Below, in pieces: positions 8,793 through 18,081 of a DNA stretch of 64,000 bases. Positions within the stretch are counted from its first letter, which is position 1, and each line of letters begins with the position of its first letter. The translations under genes and the position numbers were made by a program. The notes below the pieces were generated by a model, which was not told the DNA's origin, searched no databases, and worked only from the letters and a program-made list of their open reading frames with translations. The stretch is taken from the NCBI GenBank assembly GCA_947446865.1, contig CANFHX010000003.1, positions 62,001 through 126,000 on the forward strand, read 5' to 3'. Source of the DNA: Flavobacteriaceae bacterium. Lineage in GTDB: Bacteria; Bacteroidota; Bacteroidia; Flavobacteriales; Flavobacteriaceae.

Positions 8793-9518
8793 TTAATAGT
8801 TCATCATATACCATGATGTTCCATCGGAAATATAGGTTTGAGCCTTATTTATCAAAATAGATGTTGATCCCATTGGTACATTCACAGTAATTGTATATGC
8901 TCCTGAAGTTCCAGCTTGGCTTGAACCATTTCTAATTGTAATAACTCTACCGCTATTTGTTGTTGGGTCAGGAAGCGCTATATTCGCAGTTCCTGAAACT
9001 TTAATAATTACATATTGATCTGAACTTAAGTAATCACTTGCAATAGGTGCTAAAGTAACCGTTCTAACATTTGCATATACAGCTCCAGTAGTTTTAAAAT
9101 TTCCATTCACAATAGTTTTTCCTGTTCCTGTTACGAAAGTAAGGTCATTGTTATTTTGAGTTACGGTTCTTGTGGCTGTTAATGTTCCGTCAGAACTATA
9201 TAAATTACTAGCTGCAATCGCACCCATTTTCACCCATTTTGCACCATCATTGGCATACATTCCAGTTGTTACATCCCCGGTTGTAGCTGTATTATAAACC
9301 ACCATTCCTGCTACATGCTCTTGCCCTGCTAGCGGAGAAGGAGATGTTGTACTTGTTAATGCCATTCGAGGAAATAAAACCCCTTGGGTTGTAGATTCTA
9401 ATTCTAAAAGTGAGGAAGGATTTAGTTCTATGTTAGTAATTACAGTACCTCCAATTTTTACTTGTGCTGAGGAAATTATTCCTGCCAAAATTGCTAGTGT
9501 TAAAAATATTTTTTTCAT
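8793..9518 (-). CDS. Secreted hypothetical protein with N-module
   Basis: Signal peptide; NPSSLLELESTTQGVLFPRMALT...AGMVVYNTATTGDVTTGMYANDGAKWVKMG. Confidence 0.75.
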   Translation of the reverse strand: MKKIFLTLAILAGIISSAQVKIGGTVITNIELNPSSLLELESTTQGVLFPRMALTSTTSPSPLAGQEHVAGMVVYNTATTGDVTTGMYANDGAKWVKMGAIAASNLYSSDGTLTATRTVTQNNNDLTFVTGTGKTIVNGNFKTTGAVYANVRTVTLAPIASDYLSSDQYVIIKVSGTANIALPDPTTNSGRVITIRNGSSQAGTSGAYTITVNVPMGSTSILINKAQTYISDGTSWYMMNY

Positions 9519-9528
9519 GCTCTTTTTT

Positions 9529-11880
9529 TTAGTTTTTGTTTATAAGTTTTGTTGTTGCTATAACTCCGTTTTGCATAGTTATTTTTGCGATGTATATTCC
9601 TTCTGTAAAAGGAAATAAATTGGTCATTGTTTTTAATCCATTTGTAGAAATAGTAAGTACGTTTCTACCTAAAATATCATATACTGCAATACTTTTCATT
9701 TCTAAAGTAGCACTGACTGACAATAGACCATTCTTAATAAATGCGGTTGCTTTGCTGTTTTCAAAATCAGGATTGTTTAAAGTTCCATTTTGATATACTA
9801 ATTCAAATCTTGTATTTAAAAGTGTCGCATCTGATGAAAAAGTATAGTCGGAAATGGTTAAGTCATTATAAGTGTTTAATAGTAAATCGTGCACATATAT
9901 TGGCGTATTTACTGCAAAAACACCTTCTTTTTCTTGAATACTTAAGGTGAAATTTTCGGAAACAGTTCCGGTTTTGCTAACTCCAAGTGGGACTACATCG
10001 GTATCTGCAAAAGAAGGTCTAGCATTGATAGCCAATTTTCTTCCATCATTTTCCATAATACTGTATAATTGCGCTGTACTTACTGAATTTCTTCCAGCAT
10101 CATACATACGGTCGTAGCCAAGAGTACATTGTGACAAATAGGAAACTACTATTTGACTAAATACTCCATTATCTCCAACCATGTTTACTTTATAACGATC
10201 CATAACTGGAGTTGTTTCTGAAAATTTGTTGAATTCATTATTATTTCCTGTTAATCGCATGCAATTAGTGAACGTAACGGTTGCTGGAGCTGGAAATAAA
10301 GCTTTAACCAAAAATCCTTGACCTGAAGCAATTTTTCCCGAAAAAGTATCCAGTATTGGAGACGGAGAGGTAGTGCCTGCTCTAGTATAAGCTATATAAT
10401 CGGCTTGACTGTAGGGAGTAACACTTCCTACCGAGGCTGTTTGTTGTTTCCAAATATAAATAACCCCATCAATATCGGTATTGCCTTGCAAAAATTTATC
10501 GGCATCCAAAGCACTCGGATACGGATTAGCTAATAAATTATGACTCGTTCCTCCGTTTGGATTAGTAAGATTATTGGTAATTGGTACGGTAATATCTCCG
10601 TTATTGGCTGTTCCTGTAAATTTTAAATTAATGTAATCAGAACCATCAGTTGTTGCAAAAGGTGCTTGAGGTTTAACTCGTGTAATAAAACCTCTTCCTA
10701 ACTGCGTTTCAATTAACGCTTGCCATCCACCACCTGTGCCTGAAACGTATTTGTATTTATAATCAAAAGCATTTGAAAGATTTGCTGTACTCGCTTGGGC
10801 TAAATCCAATTGCGAAAAAACATCTCCTATTACAGGTGCTCCCCAATAAATATAATCGAATTGCTTCATTGATCGGCTTGCCTTAGTTAGCTCAATAGTA
10901 GGTGAAGAAACACCCGTAGCTCTCTGCACTAAACTAGCTTGACTCGACATGATGATTTTTCCAGTTCCTGTAATTCCGTTTACTACTTCAATATACTCAT
11001 TATCTTCTAGGGTTATGTCAGCATTTAGGACTAAACTATTACAACTAAAAGAACCGGTACTACCAGAACTATTTATGGTTACCACACTGGCAAGTGTTGG
11101 ATCTACTGAGAAACCTTCTGTAAATGTATACGTTATTGCAGTACCATCCGGGTTGATTAATTGCGGGCAAATTAAACTTTTCAAGCCTATAGAAAAAGCA
11201 CTATAATTAGCTAGAGTAATAGTTGTTGAAGAGGTTACAGATCCTGAAGTCACCGAACTCACGCCACCTAAAACCGAGTTTACAGTTACCATAGAGCTAA
11301 TTGCTTCCCATTTATTATTGGAAATATTAAAACCCGCAATTGTAATATTGGCTAACTGATTTAGAGTAACTGGTACGGCACTTGCATTGTTCCAAGTTAA
11401 AGAAACCGTAGCATTTGAGCCAACAATTTTCCAATATTCGTTTAAAGAAATGCTTGTTAAACTTGCATCTAAAGTCCCAATTGAATTAGGATTCTCTCTA
11501 AAATAAGCAGTACTTACTCCTGGACTTCCGCTAACGGGTGTTGCCTGAATCGGTGCGTAATAATTGGTTGGTGAAGCAACTCCTACCGGAAACGTAAAAG
11601 TTCCAGTACCTTTAGTATTTACCCAACCATTTACAAATTGCGACGAAGTACCACTCGCAATAGCGGCACCCGAAGCAATAGAAAGAACTCCCTTAGGGTC
11701 TTCTTTTTTGGTGGAAGTTGAAGCGGAATCTCCAAAACTGAATTCTCCAGTTTTCATATAGGCAGTGGCATTTGCTCCTATATAAAGTGCGCCGTTATTG
11801 TGCATTTGTGCGTGGGTGGTTTTCATATAGAAAAGCATTCCAAACATTAAAAGAAAAATTAATCTGTTTTTTTTATCCAT
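9529..11880 (-). CDS. Large secreted protein with C-terminal T9SS type A sorting domain
   Basis: Signal peptide; C-terminal SIAVYDILGRNVLTISTNGLKTMTNLFPFTEGIYIAKITMQNGVIATTKLINKN. Confidence 0.85.
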   Translation of the reverse strand: MDKKNRLIFLLMFGMLFYMKTTHAQMHNNGALYIGANATAYMKTGEFSFGDSASTSTKKEDPKGVLSIASGAAIASGTSSQFVNGWVNTKGTGTFTFPVGVASPTNYYAPIQATPVSGSPGVSTAYFRENPNSIGTLDASLTSISLNEYWKIVGSNATVSLTWNNASAVPVTLNQLANITIAGFNISNNKWEAISSMVTVNSVLGGVSSVTSGSVTSSTTITLANYSAFSIGLKSLICPQLINPDGTAITYTFTEGFSVDPTLASVVTINSSGSTGSFSCNSLVLNADITLEDNEYIEVVNGITGTGKIIMSSQASLVQRATGVSSPTIELTKASRSMKQFDYIYWGAPVIGDVFSQLDLAQASTANLSNAFDYKYKYVSGTGGGWQALIETQLGRGFITRVKPQAPFATTDGSDYINLKFTGTANNGDITVPITNNLTNPNGGTSHNLLANPYPSALDADKFLQGNTDIDGVIYIWKQQTASVGSVTPYSQADYIAYTRAGTTSPSPILDTFSGKIASGQGFLVKALFPAPATVTFTNCMRLTGNNNEFNKFSETTPVMDRYKVNMVGDNGVFSQIVVSYLSQCTLGYDRMYDAGRNSVSTAQLYSIMENDGRKLAINARPSFADTDVVPLGVSKTGTVSENFTLSIQEKEGVFAVNTPIYVHDLLLNTYNDLTISDYTFSSDATLLNTRFELVYQNGTLNNPDFENSKATAFIKNGLLSVSATLEMKSIAVYDILGRNVLTISTNGLKTMTNLFPFTEGIYIAKITMQNGVIATTKLINKN

Positions 11881-11923
11881 TTTTTTATATTTACTAAATT
11901 ATAATTTTCCTAAAATCCTGTTA

Positions 11924-12193
11924 TTATTTACTAACAGTACTTTTGTTATTTATCTTATAAAAGAAATAACCACCCATTAAAGTACCTATCAATAAAAAAG
12001 GGACTACAAAGTCATTTATTGGTTGTTGAGGTGGAGCCTCAGGACCAGTTGTTGTATCAGTTGTTGAAGACTGAACATTTCCTGCCTTATTAAAAGAGGA
12101 ATCTTCATTCTGTATTCCCATATCCTCTTGAGCGTTGGCTTTTATAATACTTAGTAGACTTACTAGCATTATTAATCCCGTTTTTTTTAACAT
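11924..12193 (-). CDS. Small protein with signal peptide, Ser/Thr/Pro-rich linker and C-terminal TM segment
   Basis: MLKKTGLIMLVSLLSIIKANAQ ... NDFVVPFLLIGTLMGGYFFYKINNK. Confidence 0.65.
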   Translation of the reverse strand: MLKKTGLIMLVSLLSIIKANAQEDMGIQNEDSSFNKAGNVQSSTTDTTTGPEAPPQQPINDFVVPFLLIGTLMGGYFFYKINNKSTVSK

Positions 12194-12845
12194 TTTTGTT
12201 TATATTATTAGTAATCTGATTAGTAAAATAAGTTGACAAAAAAACTTGCTTTTTTTTCTTGAAAACACTTTTATTAGTGTTCCTTTTTCAAACAAAAAAA
12301 TGTTTTTAAAATTTGTATTATTCAATATAATTATCAAAGTTATACTACAATTCAACAATAAATAGCTGCGTAATTTTATTCGACATAAATAGGTTGCTTT
12401 CAATTGAAATAAGTATTAATCAACGACCTAATTATTTCAAAAAGCCTGATAATACTGGTTTTTTTTTAATTCTGTAAAAGGTTTGTTTTTTTTTAAAAGA
12501 AAGAAAATAGTGTTGTATTTTGTAGTAATTACTTTGAAAAAAGCACAAAGTTTTTTTTGTGAAATATCATTTTTTGTTATTGTCAAACTATATTTTCAAG
12601 AGTTTCAAATAATACTGTTTTAAAAGATTTTCATCTACGCTTATTGCAAGAACTTTAATAGTAATCTATTTGTTTAATTTTGTTATAATTTATGTTACAT
12701 TTTGACATTATTTTTGCAAAAAAAGAAGCAAACAGTTAATTTAATTTTATAGGTTTGAAGAATTTTTAAACTAAATTGAGTAGGGTATAATGGAGTAAAT
12801 TAGTGCAAAACAATTATTTCGAAAATATGAATTGGACTGAAGTTT

Positions 12846-12960
12846 CTACAAAATTATTTGTAGGCTACAGGTATAGTTATAAACATATACTTTTAGTACA
12901 TTTTTTAAAATTTGTTACAATTTTGTTACAAATCACATACTTTTCTACAAATTAATTTGT
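12846..12960. promoter_or_regulatory. Two CTACAAA-N4-TTTGT palindromic sites in the intergenic region between array and AraC-type regulator
   Basis: CTACAAA-ATTA-TTTGTAG at 12846-12863 and ACAAATTAATTTGT at 12947-12960. Confidence 0.35.
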
Positions 12961-13189
12961 GCTAATTTGTGTAATTCATAGCGAAAATATAAGTTTTACA
13001 AGTGCGCATACCAACCAAACCTATGGTCTGAAAGTTACTATTGGTTTAGTTCTTTGTTAATAAAACAACTTACTATATAGCTTACAAAATGATTATTATT
13101 AATTGTAGCTAAACTCAATTTAAGGTATTTTAAAAAATAAAGATTAACATTTGTCTAAGTGTCATTAATTATTAGTATCTTGTAAATAA

Positions 13190-14287
13190 ATGCAAATTTT
13201 AATTTCCTTAACCATACTTTTTTTTTGTATAGTTCTATTCTCAAAAAATTTTATTGTAAAAAGAAGTCAATTTTATTTTGTCTTTTTAATTTTCAATACT
13301 GTTGTATTTCTTGTTAATACCTACTATTTAAATCTTTACTTTTTGGGTACAGGAAATTTAATTTTTTGTTGTCCATTTCTTTATTACTTTTATTATATAA
13401 AACTTAACGAAGGAGATCTTGATTTTTTCTTATTTAGATCGCATTTGTTAATTTCAACAGCACTTTTTGGGATTGCTATTTTTTTATTAAAAACACCCGA
13501 AAAGCTGTTTTTTGAGGTATTTATAGTTTTATATTTTTTGTATTACATTTTTGTATTAATTCAATTATTGGTTTCAAATTATAAAAAAATTTACATGTTG
13601 TTGCGAAGCGATATGCCTCTCATTCAAAATGCGATAATAGTAACCTTTGTATTTTATTTTACTTTTATCATTTGTTTTATAAATCTAATGTATAAAAACA
13701 AATACTTTCCAATATTTTTTATTATTATTTTTGGACTCTATAACGTGAATCATTTTTGGACTATCGCAAATAAAAAACGAATAAATTTTAAGTTTTTTAT
13801 GAATTTAAAAAAAGTAAATCCAATTTATAGTTTATTGCCCTCCAAAAGCACTTTTAAATCGATTGATTTTTGTTCTAATTGGATAGAAATCAATGAACCA
13901 TTAAAAAGTTCAGATAAAAATTTAATAGTAAGTATTGAACCTTATATTAGTATTTATTTCGCAAAACTAGACAGCATACATGAGGAACCTTATAATGCTT
14001 TTTTTAACTCTCAAGACCTATCTATGCAAGATTTTTCAAATGAATGTAATATTCCAATCAATCATTTACGCTTTTTATTTAAAAACTATTCCAAAATAAG
14101 TTTTCATGAATTTAAACGTATGTGTCAAATTAAAAATGCCATTTTTTTAATAGACAATAATTATCTTAAAAAGGACACACTAGAAGCCTTATCTAAAAAA
14201 ACAGGGTTTTTATCTTATAGTTCATTTTATGTGAATTTTAAAAAATATACTCATTTATTACCTTTGGAATATTTAAAAAGAAATTAG
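13190..14287 (+). CDS. Membrane-anchored AraC-family transcriptional regulator
   Basis: Multiple hydrophobic N-terminal helices followed by QDFSNECNIPINHLRFLFKNYSKISFHEFKRMCQIKNAIFLI...LEALSKKTGFLSYSSFYVNFKKYTHLLPLEYLK. Confidence 0.82.
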   Translation: MQILISLTILFFCIVLFSKNFIVKRSQFYFVFLIFNTVVFLVNTYYLNLYFLGTGNLIFCCPFLYYFYYIKLNEGDLDFFLFRSHLLISTALFGIAIFLLKTPEKLFFEVFIVLYFLYYIFVLIQLLVSNYKKIYMLLRSDMPLIQNAIIVTFVFYFTFIICFINLMYKNKYFPIFFIIIFGLYNVNHFWTIANKKRINFKFFMNLKKVNPIYSLLPSKSTFKSIDFCSNWIEINEPLKSSDKNLIVSIEPYISIYFAKLDSIHEEPYNAFFNSQDLSMQDFSNECNIPINHLRFLFKNYSKISFHEFKRMCQIKNAIFLIDNNYLKKDTLEALSKKTGFLSYSSFYVNFKKYTHLLPLEYLKRN

Positions 14288-14340
14288 GCAATAACAATTT
14301 AGTAAGTAAAAAATATAAAAAAATCCTATTATTTAAATCA

Positions 14341-14385
14341 AAAAAAAATCGTAATCCTCTTGTTAGAAAATTACGATTTTTTTAA
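14341..14385. terminator. Bidirectional intrinsic terminator
   Basis: AAAAATCGTAAT ... ATTACGATTTTTTT inverted repeat between convergent genes. Confidence 0.75.
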
Positions 14386-14401
14386 TTCGAATATTAATGT
14401 C

Positions 14402-14716
14402 TTATTCTGGCGCAACCACGGCACCTTCCCAATGCATCATGCCACCTTCTAGATTATAAGTAGTTTCAAAACCCAATTGCTTCATAATACTACAAGCTTG
14501 AGCACTTCTTCCGCCGGCTTTGCAATACACATAATAATTTTTAGTCTTATCTAATTCTTCCAAACGGTAAATAAAACCTTGGCCTTTGTAGATATCGTTT
14601 AAAACTGCTCCCGGAATAATTCCCTCTTGCCATTCGTCTTCGGTTCTTACATCTAAAATTACTGCGTTGGTATCGGCTGCTAATTGTGCAGCCCAGTCGT
14701 CTTGAGATAAATTCAT
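14402..14716 (-). CDS. Rhodanese-like domain protein
   Basis: ILDVRTEDEWQEGIIPGAV...YYVYCKAGGRSAQACSIMKQLGF. Confidence 0.9.
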   Translation of the reverse strand: MNLSQDDWAAQLAADTNAVILDVRTEDEWQEGIIPGAVLNDIYKGQGFIYRLEELDKTKNYYVYCKAGGRSAQACSIMKQLGFETTYNLEGGMMHWEGAVVAPE

Positions 14717-14818
14717 AGTTTATTTTTTTTCAAAAATAAGAAATTTCCTCGCAATCACAAGTATCTACTCGTCTACCTACCCTTCAAAAATTAAGTTAAC
14801 AAAAAAATAACATAACAT

Positions 14819-14862
14819 TTGTATATACAACTAAGAAATAGTTTACATTTGTACCTACAAAT
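14819..14862. promoter_or_regulatory. Tandem TTGTA-N2-TACAA operators overlapping a TAnnTTTG promoter upstream of the MarR gene
   Basis: TTGTATATACAA at 14819-14830, TTGTACCTACAA at 14849-14860; TACATTTG at 14844-14851. Confidence 0.6.
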
Positions 14863-14877
14863 ATCGCGCCCCCGATT

Positions 14878-15336
14878 ATGAAAATTGAAGAAGTAATAAA
14901 AACTAATATTAACCTAGAAGATTCTAAAAAAATCATCTTAAATATTATTTATACTCAAAACGTAATCAACGATAAATTACATGAAATTATAAAACCTCAT
15001 GATTTATCTAGTGAACAATATAACGTATTGCGAATATTAAGAGGGCAAAAAGGATGTCCTGCCAACATGTGCATCATCCAAGAACGAATGTTATCTAAAA
15101 ATAGCAATACAACCCGATTAATTGATAAACTTCTTCTAAAAGAATTGGTAACCCGAGAAGTTTGCCCAGAAAACAGAAGAAAAATTGAAGTACTTATCAC
15201 CGAAAAGGGTTTAGAACTTCTTACAATTTTAGATCCTAAAATAATAGAATACGAAGATTTATTTGCTTCAAATTTATCTTCTAACGAAAAAGAACAATTG
15301 AATACGCTTTTAGAAAAATACAGAACCTTAAAATAA
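14878..15336 (+). CDS. MarR family transcriptional regulator
   Basis: LSSEQYNVLRILRGQ...MLSKNSNTTRLIDKLLLKELVTREVCPENRRKIEVLITEKGLELL. Confidence 0.92.
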   Translation: MKIEEVIKTNINLEDSKKIILNIIYTQNVINDKLHEIIKPHDLSSEQYNVLRILRGQKGCPANMCIIQERMLSKNSNTTRLIDKLLLKELVTREVCPENRRKIEVLITEKGLELLTILDPKIIEYEDLFASNLSSNEKEQLNTLLEKYRTLK

Positions 15337-15340
15337 AATT

Positions 15341-15973
15341 ATGAGTCAATTTATTGAAAATGCCAACTGGCGTTATGCTACGAAAAAATTTGATACTACT
15401 AAAAAAGTATCTGCCGAAGATTTAGCAACTTTAAAAGAAGCAATTCGTTTGTCGGCTTCTTCTTTCGGATTGCAATTATACAAAGTAATTATTGTAGAAA
15501 ATCCAGAAGTTAGAGCAAAATTACAAGAAGCATCTTGGGGACAAACTCAAATAACTGAGGCATCTCATTTATTGGTTTTTGCTAACCAAACTACAGCAAC
15601 TGCCGCTGATGTTGATGCTTATTTAAACAATGCAATCGCAACAAGAAACTTACCTCAAGGCGCTTTAGACGGATATGGCGATTACATGAAAGGTGCTATC
15701 AGTAACATTCCTGAAGAGATTAAACCAATTTGGAATGCAAAACAAACTTATATTGCTTTAAGCAATCTTTTAAATGCTGCCGCCGAACTAAAAATTGATG
15801 TAACTCCTATGGAAGGATTCATTCCTGCTCAATACAACGAGATTTTAGGTTTGGATAAATTAAACCTAAATGCTTCTTTGGTTGCTCCTATTGGGTACCG
15901 TCACGAAGAAGATGCTACGCAACATTATGCAAAAGTTAGAAAATCTAATGAAGACTTATTTTTTACAATTTAA
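15341..15973 (+). CDS. Nitroreductase family / NAD(P)H-dependent oxidoreductase
   Basis: NWRYATKKFDTTKKVSAEDLATLKEAIRLSASSFGLQLYKVIIVENPEVRAKL. Confidence 0.92.
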   Translation: MSQFIENANWRYATKKFDTTKKVSAEDLATLKEAIRLSASSFGLQLYKVIIVENPEVRAKLQEASWGQTQITEASHLLVFANQTTATAADVDAYLNNAIATRNLPQGALDGYGDYMKGAISNIPEEIKPIWNAKQTYIALSNLLNAAAELKIDVTPMEGFIPAQYNEILGLDKLNLNASLVAPIGYRHEEDATQHYAKVRKSNEDLFFTI

Positions 15974-16000
15974 TCACAAACCCCCAAATAATTAACAAAA

Positions 16001-16564
16001 ATGAAGAATTTAAAAACAATCGCAATCGCATTATTAATAACAGTTTCTACAATTGCTACTGCACAATTAAAAAAAGTAGATGCTACTAAAAGTACTATCA
16101 CTTGGATCGGTAAAAAAGTAACTGGACAACACAACGGAACTGTAGCCTTGAAAGAAGGAAGTTTAATTTTTAAAGGAAAAAAATTAACTGGTGGATCTTT
16201 TGTAGTAGACATGACTAGTTTAACTTCTACAGATTTAACTGGAGACTATTTAGGAAAATTAAACGGTCACTTGAAATCGGAAGATTTCTTCGGAACTGAA
16301 AAATTCACAACTTCTAAATTGGTTTTCAATAAAATCACTGAAAATGGAAAAGGTTCTTACTTTGTAACTGCTGATTTAACAATTAAAGAGGTTACTGCTC
16401 CAATCTATTTTGTAATTATCGTTAAAGGATCTACTGCAACTTCAACATTAAAAATTGACAGAACTAAATACGGAATTAAATATGGTTCGGGAAGTTTCTT
16501 TGAAAACTTAGGAGACAAAACTATCTCAGACGAATTTGAATTGACTGTTACTTTAAAGTTCTAA
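16001..16564 (+). CDS. YceI family protein (secreted)
   Basis: Signal peptide; KVDATKSTITWIGKKVTGQHNGTVALKEGSLIF...FVVDMTSLTSTDL...HLKSEDFFGTEKF. Confidence 0.92.
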   Translation: MKNLKTIAIALLITVSTIATAQLKKVDATKSTITWIGKKVTGQHNGTVALKEGSLIFKGKKLTGGSFVVDMTSLTSTDLTGDYLGKLNGHLKSEDFFGTEKFTTSKLVFNKITENGKGSYFVTADLTIKEVTAPIYFVIIVKGSTATSTLKIDRTKYGIKYGSGSFFENLGDKTISDEFELTVTLKF

Positions 16565-16591
16565 GAAAACCCTTTTTACCCAAAATAAAAT

Positions 16592-16624
16592 AACCTTAAG
16601 GAGAAATCTTTAAGGTTTTTTTTA
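16592..16624 (+). terminator. Intrinsic terminator
   Basis: AACCTTAA-ggagaaatc-TTAAGGTT + T-run. Confidence 0.8.
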
Positions 16625-16659
16625 TGGTATCCAATGACGAGTTATAGTATATTTGCTCT

Positions 16660-17229
16660 ATGAAAAAAATGGTACTCATAGATAATTATGACAGTTTTAC
16701 TTTCAATTTAGTTCATTATTTAGAAGAATTAAATTGCGAAGTTGTAGTGCTCAGAAACGATGAATTTGAAATAGAGGAACTCCAGTCCTTTGATGCAATC
16801 CTACTTTCTCCAGGACCTGGAATTCCCTCAGAATCAGGGTTGTTATTAGAAGTCATCAAAACCTATGCTTCCACTAAAAAAATACTCGGAATTTGCCTAG
16901 GACACCAAGCCATCGGAGAAGTATTTGGAGCGACTCTACTAAATTTAGATACGGTTTTTCATGGAGTAAGCACCAAAATAAATATTACCGACACTACAGA
17001 AACCTTATTTAGCAATTTACCTCAGCAAATAGAAGTCGGTAGATACCACTCATGGGCGATAAACCCTACTAATTTACCCGAAGTTTTAGAAGTGACTTCG
17101 GTTTCGGAAAACGGAGAAATAATGTCCATTCGACATAAAAATTTCAATGTAAAAGGAGTACAGTTTCATCCCGAAAGTATCTTAACGCCATCTGGAAAAA
17201 CCATTTTAGCCAATTGGATTCAAGAATAA
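16660..17229 (+). CDS. pabA: Anthranilate/aminodeoxychorismate synthase component II (class I glutamine amidotransferase)
   Basis: VLIDNYDSFTFNLVHYLEEL...LLSPGPGIPSE...ILGICLGHQAIGEVFGA...GVQFHPESILTPSGKTILANW. Confidence 0.88.
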   Translation: MKKMVLIDNYDSFTFNLVHYLEELNCEVVVLRNDEFEIEELQSFDAILLSPGPGIPSESGLLLEVIKTYASTKKILGICLGHQAIGEVFGATLLNLDTVFHGVSTKINITDTTETLFSNLPQQIEVGRYHSWAINPTNLPEVLEVTSVSENGEIMSIRHKNFNVKGVQFHPESILTPSGKTILANWIQE

Positions 17230-17400
17230 ATTTCTCTATTTTCTAAATTTTACAAATTTTTCTGACTTAATTATTTTTTTGATACTACTAAACTAATTAT
17301 ATAGGTAAAAACATCTATAAATCTGAATTTAAATAATTTAAACAACTACTATAGATATTGTCTATCTCGAAAATAACGTTAATAAATCGTTAATTCTAGA

Positions 17401-17438
17401 TTAAACAAACGTTTAATTTAAACGATTGTTTAAATTTG
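17401..17438. promoter_or_regulatory. Palindromic TetR-type operator abutting a TAAATTTG -7 box
   Basis: TTAAACAAACGTTTAATTTAAACGATTGTTTAA (17401-17433, near-perfect dyad) overlapping TAAATTTG (17431-17438). Confidence 0.6.
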
Positions 17439-17460
17439 CGGTCTATTAAATTATTAAACT

Positions 17461-18081
17461 ATGGAATTTAATGAAAAACAAATTGAGATCCTTCTCGTTG
17501 CCGAACAGCTTTTTGCCGAAGAAGGTTTCGATGGAACTTCAGTAAGAGAAATCGCCAAAATTGCAAACATTAATGTAGCAATGATTTCGTATTATTTTGG
17601 ATCCAAAGAAAAACTTTTAGAAGCATTAGTGTTGTATCGAATATCAGGAATGCAATTACATTTAGAATCGCTTTCTACAGAGGACATCTCTCCTATTGAA
17701 AAAATAGAAAAGTTAATTAGCTATTATATACATCGAATAAATTCCAATAGATGTATGTATCAGATATTGCATTTTGAGCTCTCCACAACCAAACGTGAAA
17801 TCAATTTAGATGCTTTCACTAAAGTAAAAAAGAACAATTTAATATTGTTAGAAAATATTATAACCGAAGGGCGACTACAAGGGCTTTTTCAACCCAACAT
17901 CAATGTAGCTTTAATCCCTCCTATTATCATTGGCACGATTACCCATTTTCATATGAACAAACATTATTTTGTTGATTTATTACATTTGGATTCGGATGAA
18001 AAATATGAAAATTACATTGCAAACGAATTAACAAAACACATTCAGAAAACCATAAAAGCACTACTTATATATGAAGACTAA
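17461..18081 (+). CDS. TetR/AcrR family transcriptional regulator
   Basis: ILLVAEQLFAEEGFDGTSVREIAKIANINVAMISYYFGSKEKLLEALV. Confidence 0.93.
   Translation: MEFNEKQIEILLVAEQLFAEEGFDGTSVREIAKIANINVAMISYYFGSKEKLLEALVLYRISGMQLHLESLSTEDISPIEKIEKLISYYIHRINSNRCMYQILHFELSTTKREINLDAFTKVKKNNLILLENIITEGRLQGLFQPNINVALIPPIIIGTITHFHMNKHYFVDLLHLDSDEKYENYIANELTKHIQKTIKALLIYED

Noticed and set aside
12200-12403. 67-aa minus-strand ORF upstream of the small TM protein
   Set aside because: AT-rich low-complexity translation in the intergenic leader region; no start or family support.
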